Shown here piece by piece: positions 1 to 7,973 of a stretch of 64,000 bases of DNA. Under the pieces are notes generated by a model. The model did not search any database. It saw nothing but the letters and a program-made list of their open reading frames with translations, and was not told where the DNA came from. Each line of letters starts with the position of its first letter. The first letter of the stretch is position 1. A program made the translations under genes and the position numbers. Source of the DNA: Tannerella serpentiformis (GTDB taxonomy: Bacteria > Bacteroidota > Bacteroidia > Bacteroidales > Tannerellaceae); assembly GCF_003033925.1 (NCBI RefSeq), contig NZ_CP028365.1, positions 310,001-374,000 of the forward strand, written 5' to 3'.

Positions 1-918
1 CCAAACACCCCCTGCGGCGAGCCGACAGACAGCGCACGTGAACGGGCACTCGTCGGCATCATCGCCGCTGGGGCGGCGGTCAATCTGCTGCTACTCCTCT
101 TCAAATTCGCCGCCGGTGTAGGCGGGCATAGTGGCGCCATGATGGCCGACGCGGTGCATTCGCTCTCGGACTTCGCCACGGACCTCATCGTCTTCCTCTG
201 CCTCCGTCTCTCGGCCCGCCCCTGGGACAAGGATTACGACTACGGCCACGGCAAGTATGAGACCCTGGCCACGTCCATCATCGGCATCGTGCTGCTCTTC
301 GTCGGTATCGGCATCTTCTGGGAGGGGGCGGCTAAGATCCACGCCGTCCTTTTCCTCGGCTACGAGCTCGAAGCGCCGGGCCACATCGCACTCATCGCTG
401 CCCTCGTCTCGGTCGTGGTCAAGGAACTGCTCTATCGTGTCACGCTCTCCGCCGGCCGACGGCGCAATAGCTCAACGATCATCGCCAACGCTTGGCATCA
501 TCGCTCAGACGCCCTCTCGTCCGTCGGCACAGCGTTAGGCATCAGCGGCGCCATCTTCCTCGGACACGGCTGGACGGTGCTCGACCCCATTGCGGCCGTC
601 GTCGTCAGCATCCTCATCGTGCGTGTGGCCATCAAGCTGACCGTCCCCGCCGTGAACGACCTCCTGGAGAAGTCCCTGCCCGAGGAGGTAGAGCGCGACA
701 TCCTCACCACGATCCTCGAGGACCATCGCATCAGCAATCCGCACCATCTACAGACACGCCGCATCGGCAACGACTATGCGATCGACGTGCACATCCGCGT
801 AGACGGCCACATGACAGTCGCCGAGGCGCACGAGATCATGTGTCACGCAGAGCGCCGCCTGCGCCAGAAGTACGGCCCCGGCACACAGATCACACTGCAC
901 GCCGAGCCGGTGAAATGA
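1..918 (+). CDS. Cation diffusion facilitator (CDF) family metal exporter, 5' end missing
   Basis: The frame is open from base 1, so the true start lies before the window; about 305 residues are present. CDF proteins move divalent metals such as Zn, Fe or Mn out of the cytoplasm in exchange for protons. Seen: the second-helix metal-site motif HSLSDFATD (from about residue 53 counted from base 1), a cluster of hydrophobic helices, the fifth-helix motif HHRSDALSS (about residue 166), and a soluble C-terminal domain (about residues 215-305) with the DVHIRVDG stretch typical of the ferredoxin-like dimerisation domain. The family is clear; the metal cannot be told from sequence alone. A strong hairpin terminator follows immediately, so this gene ends its transcription unit. 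Confidence 0.93.
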   Translation, partial: PNTPCGEPTDSARERALVGIIAAGAAVNLLLLLFKFAAGVGGHSGAMMADAVHSLSDFATDLIVFLCLRLSARPWDKDYDYGHGKYETLATSIIGIVLLFVGIGIFWEGAAKIHAVLFLGYELEAPGHIALIAALVSVVVKELLYRVTLSAGRRRNSSTIIANAWHHRSDALSSVGTALGISGAIFLGHGWTVLDPIAAVVVSILIVRVAIKLTVPAVNDLLEKSLPEEVERDILTTILEDHRISNPHHLQTRRIGNDYAIDVHIRVDGHMTVAEAHEIMCHAERRLRQKYGPGTQITLHAEPVK

Positions 919-921
919 GAT

Positions 922-957
922 AAGGGGCACCCCTCCGTTCGAGGGATGCCCCTTTTG
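922..957 (+). terminator. Rho-independent terminator after the CDF gene
   Basis: A 14-bp stem (AAGGGGCACCCCTC against GAGGGATGCCCCTT, one mismatch) with a five-base loop is followed by TTTTGTTATT on the plus strand. It begins four bases after the CDF stop codon. Confidence 0.85.
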
Positions 958-989
958 TTATTATCGGTCGGCACTGGGAGGTGTTGACG

Positions 990-1226
990 CTATACAGGTA
1001 CACGCTCAGCGGCGGTCATTGTATGCTTTGTAAGGGTTGATGCACGTCCCGGTAAGGGATAATAAGCGGCTTCATATTCTATGACCGCGTCCGAAAGACG
1101 GATGTACTCGCGCTTCTCTTCGTCTGAGAGATAATCCATCCCTCCAAGCTCCGCTCCACGACGTATCAGCGCTTCGCAACCGTCTTGATATTCTCTGAAT
1201 TGTTTCTCTGTTTTGATTTTCATCAT
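990..1226 (-). CDS. Small protein resembling the N-terminal part of HigA-type antitoxins, possibly a remnant
   Basis: 78 residues, starting MMKIKTEKQFREYQDGCEAL. The pattern (basic start, acidic middle LSDEEKREYIRLSDAVIEYE, then AYYPLP) resembles the short domain that precedes the helix-turn-helix in HigA-like antitoxins of Bacteroidetes, which usually reads ...LVEAYEDEHYPI. Here the protein stops about 20 residues after that point and no helix-turn-helix or toxin partner is present on either side, so it may be a decayed antitoxin or an independent small protein. No Shine-Dalgarno site is seen. The resemblance is from memory of the family pattern and is weak evidence. Confidence 0.5.
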   Translation of the reverse strand: MMKIKTEKQFREYQDGCEALIRRGAELGGMDYLSDEEKREYIRLSDAVIEYEAAYYPLPGRASTLTKHTMTAAERVPV

Positions 1227-1266
1227 CGTCTACATTATGCAAGAGGGAGATAAGACTGGGAAAGAC

Positions 1267-1317
1267 GAAAGCCGGGTACATGAGAGTTTCCTCCGCTCGT
1301 GTATCCGGCTTCGTTTT
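1267..1317. terminator. Bidirectional hairpin terminator between the response regulator and the small gene
   Basis: Arms 1267-1284 and 1296-1312 pair over about 16 bp (GAAAGCCGGGTACA against TGTATCCGGCTTC) with TTTTTAG on the plus-strand side. It lies 3' of the minus-strand two-component operon. The stem sequence GCCGGATACACGA recurs in the hairpin at 7716-7752. Confidence 0.7.
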
Positions 1318-1337
1318 TAGTTGGTAGTTCTTAGCTG

Positions 1338-2039
1338 TTAGTTCTCCACGTCTAACCGCAGCCCCACTCCCCTTATGGTGGAGATGGTGATTGCGGGATC
1401 GGCAGAAAGCAGCTTACGCAGCTTCGTGATAAAGACATCCAAGCGACGAGAGGCGTAGAAATAATCCACGTCGGGCCACAAAGTCTCCAAGATCGTATCT
1501 CGACCGACTGTCTCTCCCATGCTGCGGCAAAGCAGGCGGAGGATCTGCGATTCCAAAAGCGTCAGAGAGACGCTTTTCCCCTCCGTATCGCTGAGCGACG
1601 CCTTCTCGGCGTTGAACTTCCATCGGCCGATAGGATACGTTTCCGTGTTGTTCTCCATCCGCCCGCCCAGATTGATATTCCGAAGCAGCGCCCGGACGTG
1701 TGCGTCCAACTCCTCGGGCAGGTAGGGCTTCTTGATGTAGTTGTTCACACCCACCTCATAGCCCCGCATCACATGCGACGGATCCTCCATACCGGAGGCA
1801 AACACGATGGGCTGCAGGCGATCCGTCTCCCGGATCTTGGCCACCATCTCGTAGCCATCCATAACAGGCATCTCCACGTCGGCCACGATGATATCTGGCC
1901 GGAACGTCTTCCACAGTTCCAATCCTTCCGCACCGTTGGCGGCTTCGGCCATCTCATATCCGCCGATCACAACCTCCAAGCTGTTGCGAATCATATAGCG
2001 CAGCGTGGCATCGTCTTCTACCAATAGCAACTTCATCAT
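1338..2039 (-). CDS. OmpR/PhoB-type response regulator
   Basis: 233 residues. Receiver domain (about 1-120) shows the acidic pair in LLVEDD, the phospho-acceptor Asp54 in IIVADVEMP and Lys104 in NYIKKP; the usual GADDY reads GVNNY here. The C-terminal domain (about 135-230) is a winged-helix DNA-binding domain ending in TISTIRGVGLRLDVEN. It is a transcription factor controlled by phosphorylation, almost certainly by the kinase encoded 43 bp upstream on the same strand. Start: MMK, with the second ATG three bases later as an alternative. The last gene of a five-gene operon, followed by a hairpin. Target genes cannot be inferred. Confidence 0.93.
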   Translation of the reverse strand: MMKLLLVEDDATLRYMIRNSLEVVIGGYEMAEAANGAEGLELWKTFRPDIIVADVEMPVMDGYEMVAKIRETDRLQPIVFASGMEDPSHVMRGYEVGVNNYIKKPYLPEELDAHVRALLRNINLGGRMENNTETYPIGRWKFNAEKASLSDTEGKSVSLTLLESQILRLLCRSMGETVGRDTILETLWPDVDYFYASRRLDVFITKLRKLLSADPAITISTIRGVGLRLDVEN

Positions 2040-2082
2040 GTCTCCGTTTTCTCCTTGTTTTATCTGTGTGTACCTATTCTTT

Positions 2083-3396
2083 TTATGTCTCCGACGGAAC
2101 GGGAAAGGTCAGGGTAAACGTACTGCCGCGACCGGGTTCACTCGACACCGTCACACTCCCGCCGTGTTCCTTCATCATGAGCTGTACATAATTCAGCCCC
2201 AACCCAAATCCCGTAGCCCCAGTACCAGTCGTCGACCGTTTATTGGCCCTGGATGCACGTTCAAACTTCTCGAAGATCCGCGCCTGCTCACTCTGCGGAA
2301 TACCCACGCCATTGTCCGACACTCGAATGCTCGCCTGAGCCTCATCGTGGGCATAAGCAATGGCGATATGTACCGTCTGGCCGGAGTATTTCTCGGCGTT
2401 CTCGACGAGGTTGCTTAAACACTCTGTGAGATGTGACGGATCGGCATAGACGACGGCATCGTCAGGGACATCGACGCTGAACGTGACTGTTTTTTTCGAC
2501 CGCAACGGGTATTTCTCCATCAACTCATCTACCATCGGCTTAAGGGCGATCTGCTTACGATTAAGCACAAGTTTTCCACTCTCCATCTTGGCAATGGTCA
2601 GCACCTTATTCACGAGCGAAAGCAGGTGCTGATTCTCGCGCTCGACCAGATCGAATACCTCTTGCTTCTTCTCCGGAAGGCTGTCGAACTGTCCACCCCT
2701 CAGCATCCTTATCCCGGTTATAATGGACGAAATGGGCGTCTTCATGTCATGCACCATCGTGCGGGAGAAAGTTTCCCTAAGCTCCGACAGACGGTTCTGA
2801 TCGAAGATGATCTTCACCTGATAATACAACCCCCAGGCAGCAAAGCCGATCAACACAATCGAACTGAGATAAAGCAGCCATACCCTCCGAAGCACATCCT
2901 GAACAGGTGAGACGACCACGGCTACCACGGCCTCGGTGCTGTCGCGGCGGAGGTATTGGGGATACGTGGTGATCGAGCCCCACGACCCGCGGAAGGTGGA
3001 GTCCGTGCTTTCCAACACCTCGCCCGTCCGGGGGTTGATACGGTTGATGACGGTGCGCGCATGGATGTCTTCAGCGGAGAGGCCGGCGCGATAGAAAGAA
3101 TCGAGCCTAGTCAGGGAAATCGGGACGTTGCGCTTGATAAGTGTGTCTTGAAAATACACGTAGTCCCCTGTACCATCATCTCGAACCGCGCCTGCTTCAA
3201 CCTCAACTCCTGCGGGGAAAATGGCATCGATTCTTTCTATGACCTCCTTGAAAATAGCACTCAAAAAAGTCGTATAGCTCACCTTCTCCAGCTTCGCATG
3301 CTGCTCCTTATACGTATAGACGGACCACACCACCTGCAAGCAGAGCAGGATAAATAGCGATGAAAACGTGACGATTTTGACGCGTTGAATCTTCAT
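2083..3396 (-). CDS. Membrane sensor histidine kinase, partner of the downstream regulator
   Basis: 437 residues. Seen: an N-terminal membrane helix (about 8-28), an extracytoplasmic sensor region of about 140 residues (30-170), a second helix (about 172-192), a dimerisation/phosphotransfer domain with His216 in MVHDMKTPISS, and an ATPase domain with the N-box region, DNGVGIP and the GFGLGL G-box followed by SSEPGRGSTFTLTFP. No HAMP domain is obvious between helix 2 and the H-box. Class I histidine kinases autophosphorylate on the H-box His and pass phosphate to the partner regulator. It starts 24 bp after the 5-FCL gene and so is probably cotranscribed with the S41 protease. The signal sensed is unknown; the sensor domain matches nothing I can name. 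Confidence 0.93.
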   Translation of the reverse strand: MKIQRVKIVTFSSLFILLCLQVVWSVYTYKEQHAKLEKVSYTTFLSAIFKEVIERIDAIFPAGVEVEAGAVRDDGTGDYVYFQDTLIKRNVPISLTRLDSFYRAGLSAEDIHARTVINRINPRTGEVLESTDSTFRGSWGSITTYPQYLRRDSTEAVVAVVVSPVQDVLRRVWLLYLSSIVLIGFAAWGLYYQVKIIFDQNRLSELRETFSRTMVHDMKTPISSIITGIRMLRGGQFDSLPEKKQEVFDLVERENQHLLSLVNKVLTIAKMESGKLVLNRKQIALKPMVDELMEKYPLRSKKTVTFSVDVPDDAVVYADPSHLTECLSNLVENAEKYSGQTVHIAIAYAHDEAQASIRVSDNGVGIPQSEQARIFEKFERASRANKRSTTGTGATGFGLGLNYVQLMMKEHGGSVTVSSEPGRGSTFTLTFPVPSET

Positions 3397-3420
3397 TGTG
3401 TCCGCCTGAATTTTTCGTCT

Positions 3421-3981
3421 TTACCCCCTGATCACTTCCGTGTCGGTGACGACGGCGGTCATGCGGCGGTCGTGGGCGTCGACGGGGATGTGGTCGAAGA
3501 GCTGAAAGGCGAAGGCTAGCCCGATGCAGGGCAGGGTGAGGTCAGAGAGCAGGCGGTCGTAGTATCCGCGGCCGCGACCGAGGCGGTTCAGCTGGCGGTC
3601 GAAGGCGATGCCGGGCACGATGATGAGGTCGGTCCGTGGCACGTCGGAGGCGGAGGCGTCGACGGACGGTTCCCAGATGTCGTAGGCGCCTTTGTGCAGG
3701 CTGTCCGGCCCCGCATAGGGGCGGAGCACGAGGTCGTCGCCCTGCACGATGGGCAGCAGGAGTTGCTTACGGCCGTACCATCGCCCGAGGAACTCGGCCG
3801 TCTGCACCTCGCCCGGCAGCGCGTGGTAGAGCGCCACGCAGGCGGCGGATTGAAAGGCGTCGAGGGTCTCTAATCGGGCGAGCGCCTCGGCAGAGAGCGC
3901 CTCGAGGGCCTCCGGGGTGTGGGCTCGCTTGAGCGCTGCCACCTGCTTGCGCAGCGCTTGTTTCTGTTCGTTGATCGTCAT
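3421..3981 (-). CDS. 5-formyltetrahydrofolate cyclo-ligase
   Basis: 186 residues, the normal length for the family. It converts 5-formyl-THF to 5,10-methenyl-THF using ATP, recycling the folate pool in the cytoplasm. The diagnostic C-terminal motif is seen as PGIAFDRQLNRLGRGRGYYD (about residues 123-142), preceded by the conserved LIIVPG. The N-terminal KQALRKQVAALKR is the usual start. It sits between the S41 protease (24 bp upstream) and the sensor kinase (24 bp downstream), an arrangement indicating one transcript; the protease/cyclo-ligase neighbourhood is common in Bacteroidales. Confidence 0.93.
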   Translation of the reverse strand: MTINEQKQALRKQVAALKRAHTPEALEALSAEALARLETLDAFQSAACVALYHALPGEVQTAEFLGRWYGRKQLLLPIVQGDDLVLRPYAGPDSLHKGAYDIWEPSVDASASDVPRTDLIIVPGIAFDRQLNRLGRGRGYYDRLLSDLTLPCIGLAFAFQLFDHIPVDAHDRRMTAVVTDTEVIRG

Positions 3982-4005
3982 ATCAAGGATCGTTAGGAGT
4001 GGTAG

Positions 4006-5742
4006 TTATGCGCCTTTCATGCGATAGTTACGGTCTAAGGGCAGCGGGGAATAGATGAAATAAGAAGCTGTGGTGGAGCGCAAGTTCCCTATCGTGATGC
4101 GTCCGATGGAGCGGATGTGGGCCATGAGCTTTTGACGCCAGGCGCTACTCTCTAACTCCTGAACGGCACGCTGTAGGGTAGCGTCGTCGCGCTGGAAGAC
4201 GGGATAGAAGCCGTCGTAGTCGAAGAAATGGCGGACGATGAAGGCTTCGAGAGCGGTCTCGATTAGCGGTCGTGAAACTTCGATGAGTGTCGGCCGACGG
4301 CGGACACCATTCTCCTCGGCATAGTCAACGAAACGATTGAGTAGCGACTGCTGACGGAGGTAACCGAGCAGTTCGGGGTAGGAATGGAAGGAGGAGAGCT
4401 TCTTGTAATTGCGATCGGAGTAATCGAGGGTAAAATCGTAGAGAATACCGTCAGTCATGACCTGGTTGTAATACGAGGTGATGCGCTGCGTATCGCGAGG
4501 GATAAAGATGTCAGGCATGATGCCGCCGCCGCCATAGACGGTACGCCCGCCGCGAGTCTTGTAGGCGGCCGACTTGTCGAAGGTGATGCTGTCGGCCGTG
4601 TCGAACTCGCCGTGGAGGTAGCGCCGATAAAGATCTTGCTCGTATTCGTCGGTCTTGCCCATCTCGTACATCTTCTGGATGCAACGACCGGAGGGCGTGT
4701 AGTAACGGGCGATGGTCAGGCGCAGCTCGGAGCCGTCGGAGAGGGGGATGGGCATTTGCACGAGGCCCTTACCATAGGAGCGCCGACCGATGATGAGTCC
4801 GCGGTCGTTGTCCTGGATGGCGCCGGCGAAGATTTCGCTGGCCGAGCCAGACATCTCGTCGGTGAGGACGACCAACGGGGCGTCTTGGCAGGTGCCGCGA
4901 CCATCGGCAAAGAACTCCTGCCGAGGGTAAGCCTTGCCCTGCACATAGACGATCATCTCGCCGCCGGGAATGAACTCGTTGAGCATGGTCACGGCCGCAT
5001 CCAAGAGTCCGCCGGCATTGTCGCGCAGGTCGATGATGAACTTGGTGCAGCCCTCTTTCTTCTCTTTGGCAATGGCGGTGATGAACTCGTTATAGGTGGA
5101 ACGGGTGAAGCTGCGCACCTTGATGTAGCCGATGTCTCGCCCGATCTTATAGGCGGCGTCGACGGAGCGGTTGGGCACTTCGCCACGGGTGACGACAAAG
5201 TCAGTCAGCTTCGAGGCATGGTTGCGCTGCACACCGAGCTTCACCCTTGTGCCCTTCTTGCCGCGCAGGGTGCGCATGATCTTGGCCTGCTCGAAGCCCT
5301 TGCCGGCGAACGTCGTGTCGTTGATCGCTATGATGCGATCGAAGGGGCGGAGACCGGCCTTCTCGGCAGGCCCACCGGAGATGATGCCGGTGATGAGGAT
5401 CGTGTCGTTTCGCAGACTGAAGGAGACGCCGATGCCGCCGAACGACCCCTCGAGATCGTCGTTAACGGCCTCCACACTCTCGGCCGGGATGAGCACGGAG
5501 TGCGGATCAAGCTCGCTGATCAGGTTCTCAGCCGTGCGGTCGATGAGGTCGCCCATGTTGACCGTGTCAACGTACTGCGTGTCGATGATGTCGAGGATGG
5601 CGTTGATCTTGTTTTTGCCCGTGTTGATGCCGCGGAACCGGGGCGACCGCGAATAGAGGAAGATGCCGAGCCACATGCCCAAACAGAGGCACGCCACGGC
5701 GCCGACAATTCCCCACAAGACATTCTTACGCTTCTTATTCAT
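4006..5742 (-). CDS. S41 family carboxy-terminal processing peptidase (CtpA/Prc type)
   Basis: 578 residues. An N-terminal membrane anchor (about residues 8-30) places the enzyme in the periplasm. A PDZ domain (about 97-175, GGIGVSFSLRNDTILITGII and KAGLRPFDRIIAIND) binds substrate C-termini. The peptidase core has the Ser-Lys dyad: Ser300 in DEMSGSASEIF and Lys325 in RRSYGKGLVQ, the expected 25 residues apart. A C-terminal extension (about 390-578) is typical of bacteroidal members. Such enzymes degrade or trim envelope proteins. The start overlaps the end of the dCMP deaminase gene by 8 bp, so the two are translationally coupled in an operon that also carries 5-FCL and a two-component system. 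Confidence 0.95.
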   Translation of the reverse strand: MNKKRKNVLWGIVGAVACLCLGMWLGIFLYSRSPRFRGINTGKNKINAILDIIDTQYVDTVNMGDLIDRTAENLISELDPHSVLIPAESVEAVNDDLEGSFGGIGVSFSLRNDTILITGIISGGPAEKAGLRPFDRIIAINDTTFAGKGFEQAKIMRTLRGKKGTRVKLGVQRNHASKLTDFVVTRGEVPNRSVDAAYKIGRDIGYIKVRSFTRSTYNEFITAIAKEKKEGCTKFIIDLRDNAGGLLDAAVTMLNEFIPGGEMIVYVQGKAYPRQEFFADGRGTCQDAPLVVLTDEMSGSASEIFAGAIQDNDRGLIIGRRSYGKGLVQMPIPLSDGSELRLTIARYYTPSGRCIQKMYEMGKTDEYEQDLYRRYLHGEFDTADSITFDKSAAYKTRGGRTVYGGGGIMPDIFIPRDTQRITSYYNQVMTDGILYDFTLDYSDRNYKKLSSFHSYPELLGYLRQQSLLNRFVDYAEENGVRRRPTLIEVSRPLIETALEAFIVRHFFDYDGFYPVFQRDDATLQRAVQELESSAWRQKLMAHIRSIGRITIGNLRSTTASYFIYSPLPLDRNYRMKGA

Positions 5743-6181
5743 GATTTTCTTCGTTGATGCTGATGTAATCGACTGCTATACCTGCGCGGCGGAGCAACTG
5801 GACGCCCTCGTCGGTGTGATACTCCTCGGAGTAGACCACCCGCACGACGCCGGCTTGGATGATGAGCTTGGCGCACTCGATGCAGGGCGAGGCGGTGACG
5901 TAGATCGTGGATCCGCGACTATTATTTGACGAGGCTGCCACCTTGGTGATAGCGTTGGCCTCGGCATGCAGCACATAAGGTTTGGTCACGCCGTCCGCGT
6001 CCTCGCAAACGTTCTCAAAGCCCGAGGGTGTGCCATTGTACCCGTCGGAAATAATCATGTGATCCTTGACAAGCAATGCGCCTACTTGACGGCGCTTACA
6101 ATAGGAATTTTCGGCCCAGACGGCTGCCATACGCAGGTAGCGCCGGTCGGTTTCATATTGTTTCTCTTCCTTATTCGTCAT
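5735..6181 (-). CDS. dCMP/deoxycytidylate deaminase family protein
   Basis: 148 residues. The zinc and catalytic residues of the cytidine/deoxycytidylate deaminase fold are present: His72 and Glu74 in LHAEANA, Cys100 and Cys103 in ASPCIECAK. It converts dCMP to dUMP, feeding thymidylate synthesis. The insert GYNGTPSGFENVCED between strands is typical of dCMP deaminases (ComEB/Dcd type) rather than of cytidine or guanine deaminases. First gene of a five-gene minus-strand operon; a TACTTTTG -7 box lies 71 bp upstream. Confidence 0.92.
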   Translation of the reverse strand: MTNKEEKQYETDRRYLRMAAVWAENSYCKRRQVGALLVKDHMIISDGYNGTPSGFENVCEDADGVTKPYVLHAEANAITKVAASSNNSRGSTIYVTASPCIECAKLIIQAGVVRVVYSEEYHTDEGVQLLRRAGIAVDYISINEENHE

Positions 6182-6251
6182 CGCTGTATCTACATATTAG
6201 GAATAGCCCCCTTCATCGTCGTGTGTAGTCACCCTGTCCGAAAAGGGTGCG

Positions 6252-6259
6252 CAAAAGTA
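6252..6259 (-). promoter_or_regulatory. Predicted -7 box for the dCMP deaminase operon
   Basis: On the minus strand the bases read TACTTTTG, matching the Bacteroidetes -7 consensus TAnnTTTG. It leaves a leader of about 65 bases. No clear -33 TTTG was seen. Confidence 0.55.
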
Positions 6260-6344
6260 GCATTAAGCGTAAATCGGCATGGACAGCCGAGTCTGGCAGG
6301 GCGGGGCGAGCGGGGGGAGATCAGCCGGACATCGCTCCTCCTTG

Positions 6345-7676
6345 CGCCTGTTTTGTAGGCCAACACCCCGTCGGGCACCAAAAGGCGGCCTGTTTTGCAG
6401 GCCAACACCCCGTCGAGGCCCAAAAGGCGGTCTGTTTTGCAGGCCAACACCCCGTCGGGGTCCAAAAGGCGGTCTGTTTTGTAGGCCAACACCCCGTCGA
6501 GGTCAAAAAGGCGGTCTGTTTTGTAGGCCAACACCCCGTCGGGGCCCAAAAGGCGGTCTGTTTTGCAGGCCAACACCCCGTCGGGCACCAAAAGGCGGCC
6601 TGTTTTGCAGGCCAACACCCCGTCGGGGTCAAAAAGGCGGTCTGTTTTGCAGGCCAACACCCCGTCGGGCACCAAAAGGCGGCCCGTTTTGTAGGCCAAC
6701 ACCCCGTCGAGGTCCAAAAGGCGGTCTGTTTTGTAGGCCAACACCCCGTCGGGGCCCAAAAGGCGGCCTGTTTTGCAGGCCAACACCCCGTCGGGGTCAA
6801 AAACGCGGCCTGTTTTGCAGGCCAACACCCCGTCGGGGCCCAAAAGGCGGTCTGTTTTGTAGGCCAACACCCCGTCGGGCACCAAAAGGCGGCCCGTTTT
6901 GCACCGTTCCGGGCTGCGCGGTGAAAAAGGCGGTCTGTTTTGCACCACTCCGGGCTGCGCGGCGAAAAAGGCGGCCTGTTTTTTGCCATTCTTAACTGCG
7001 CGGTGAAAAAGGCGGTCTGTTTTTCACAGTTCTTGGGTGCGCGGTCAAAAAGGCGGCCCGTTTTTTACCATTCTTAGCTGCGCGGCGAAAACGGCGGCCC
7101 GTTTTGCAGGCCAACACCCCGTCGGGCACCAAAAGGCGGTCTGTTTTGCAGGCCAACACCCCGTCGGGGCCCAAAAGGCGGTCTGTTTTGCAGGCCAACA
7201 CCCCGTCGGGGGCAAAAAGGCGGTCTGTTTTATGGGCCAACACCCCGTCGGGGTCCAAAAGGCGGTCTGTTTTGCAGGCCAACACCCCGTCAGGGTCAAA
7301 AAGGCGGTCTGTTTTGCAGGCCAACACCCCGTCGGGGTCAAAAAGGCGGCCCGTTTTGTAGGCCAACACCCCGTCGGGCACCAAAAGGCGGCCTGTTTTG
7401 CAGGCCAACACCCCGTCGGGCACCAAAAGGCGGTCTGTTTTGTAGGCCAACACCCCGTCGGGGTCCAAAAGGCGGTCTGTTTTGCAGGCCAACACCCCGT
7501 CGGGGTCCAAAAGGCGGTCTGTTTTGCAGGCCAACACCCCGTCGGGGTCAAAAAGGCGGCCTGTTTTGTAGGCCAACACCCCGTCGGGGTCCAAAAGGCG
7601 GTCTGTTTTGTAGGCCAACACCCCGTCGGGCACCAAAAGGCGGTCTGTTTTGCAGGCCAACACCCCGTCGGGGCTG
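6345..7676. repeat. Tandem array A, 42-bp unit (27 copies) with five 41-bp variant units in the middle
   Basis: The string CAACACCCCGTCG recurs every 42 bp at 6361, 6403 and on to 6865 (13 copies), and again from 7112 to 7658 (14 copies). Each unit is built of a constant half (AAAAGGCGGTCTGTTTTG) and a half with a small CCCCGTCGGGG hairpin whose last bases vary. Between 6903 and 7095 five units keep the constant half but carry GGGCTGCGCGG in place of the hairpin half, and their period is 41 bp. Because 42 is divisible by three, long reading frames run through the array on both strands; I regard none as a gene. No unique spacers exist, so it is not a CRISPR. It occupies the gap between thrC (3' end) and the dCMP deaminase gene (5' end). 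Confidence 0.95.
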
Positions 7677-7715
7677 CTGTATCGGCCCTTCATTTCGGGC
7701 TGACTATAAAACGAA

Positions 7716-7752
7716 GCCGGATACACGATGAAAATCCCATCGTGTACCCGGC
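7716..7752. terminator. Hairpin between array A and the 31/33-bp repeats
   Basis: GCCGGATACACGATG (7716-7730) pairs with CATCGTGTACCCGGC (7738-7752), one mismatch, loop of seven bases. It shares GAAGCCGGATACACGA with the hairpin at 1267-1312. It may be a dispersed hairpin element rather than a true terminator. Confidence 0.5.
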
Positions 7753-7935
7753 AAACTTCGCTGGCGTCCGAAGACGCCCCGGCAAATTTTGCTGTGGTGG
7801 CCGCAGACGCCCCGGCAAACTTCGCTGGCGTCCGAAGACGCACCGGCAAACTTCGCTGGCGTCCGAAGACGCCCCGGCAAATTTTGCTGTGGTGGCCGCA
7901 GACGCCTCGGACAGATTCGCAAGCGTCCGCAGACG
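7750..7935. repeat. Short tandem array of alternating 31-bp and 33-bp units
   Basis: GGCAAA-type unit starts fall at 7750, 7781, 7814, 7845, 7876 and 7909. Units of type 1 contain CTTCGCTGGCGTCCGAAGACG (31 bp) and type 2 TTTTGCTGTGGTGGCCGCAG (33 bp), in the order 1,2,1,1,2,1-like. It lies just 3' of thrC. The spacing is close to three helical turns. Confidence 0.85.
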
Positions 7936-7973
7936 TCCTCGGTAGGGCGTTAGGCCTATCCAGCGAGGTGAGA

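Noticed and set aside
4384-5757. 457-residue frame opposite the S41 protease gene
   Set aside because: Antisense shadow of a gene with complete catalytic motifs; typical of GC-rich coding DNA.
6345-7676. CRISPR array
   Set aside because: Copies follow each other without unique spacers and no cas genes are present; the same holds for the other arrays.
6229-7945. Long overlapping reading frames on both strands (for example 6229-6948, 6992-8311 minus; 7037-7945 plus) that look like repeat proteins
   Set aside because: They exist because the unit length of 42 is divisible by three. Several frames are open at once, none has a promoter, start context or known domain, and the peptide changes with every frame.
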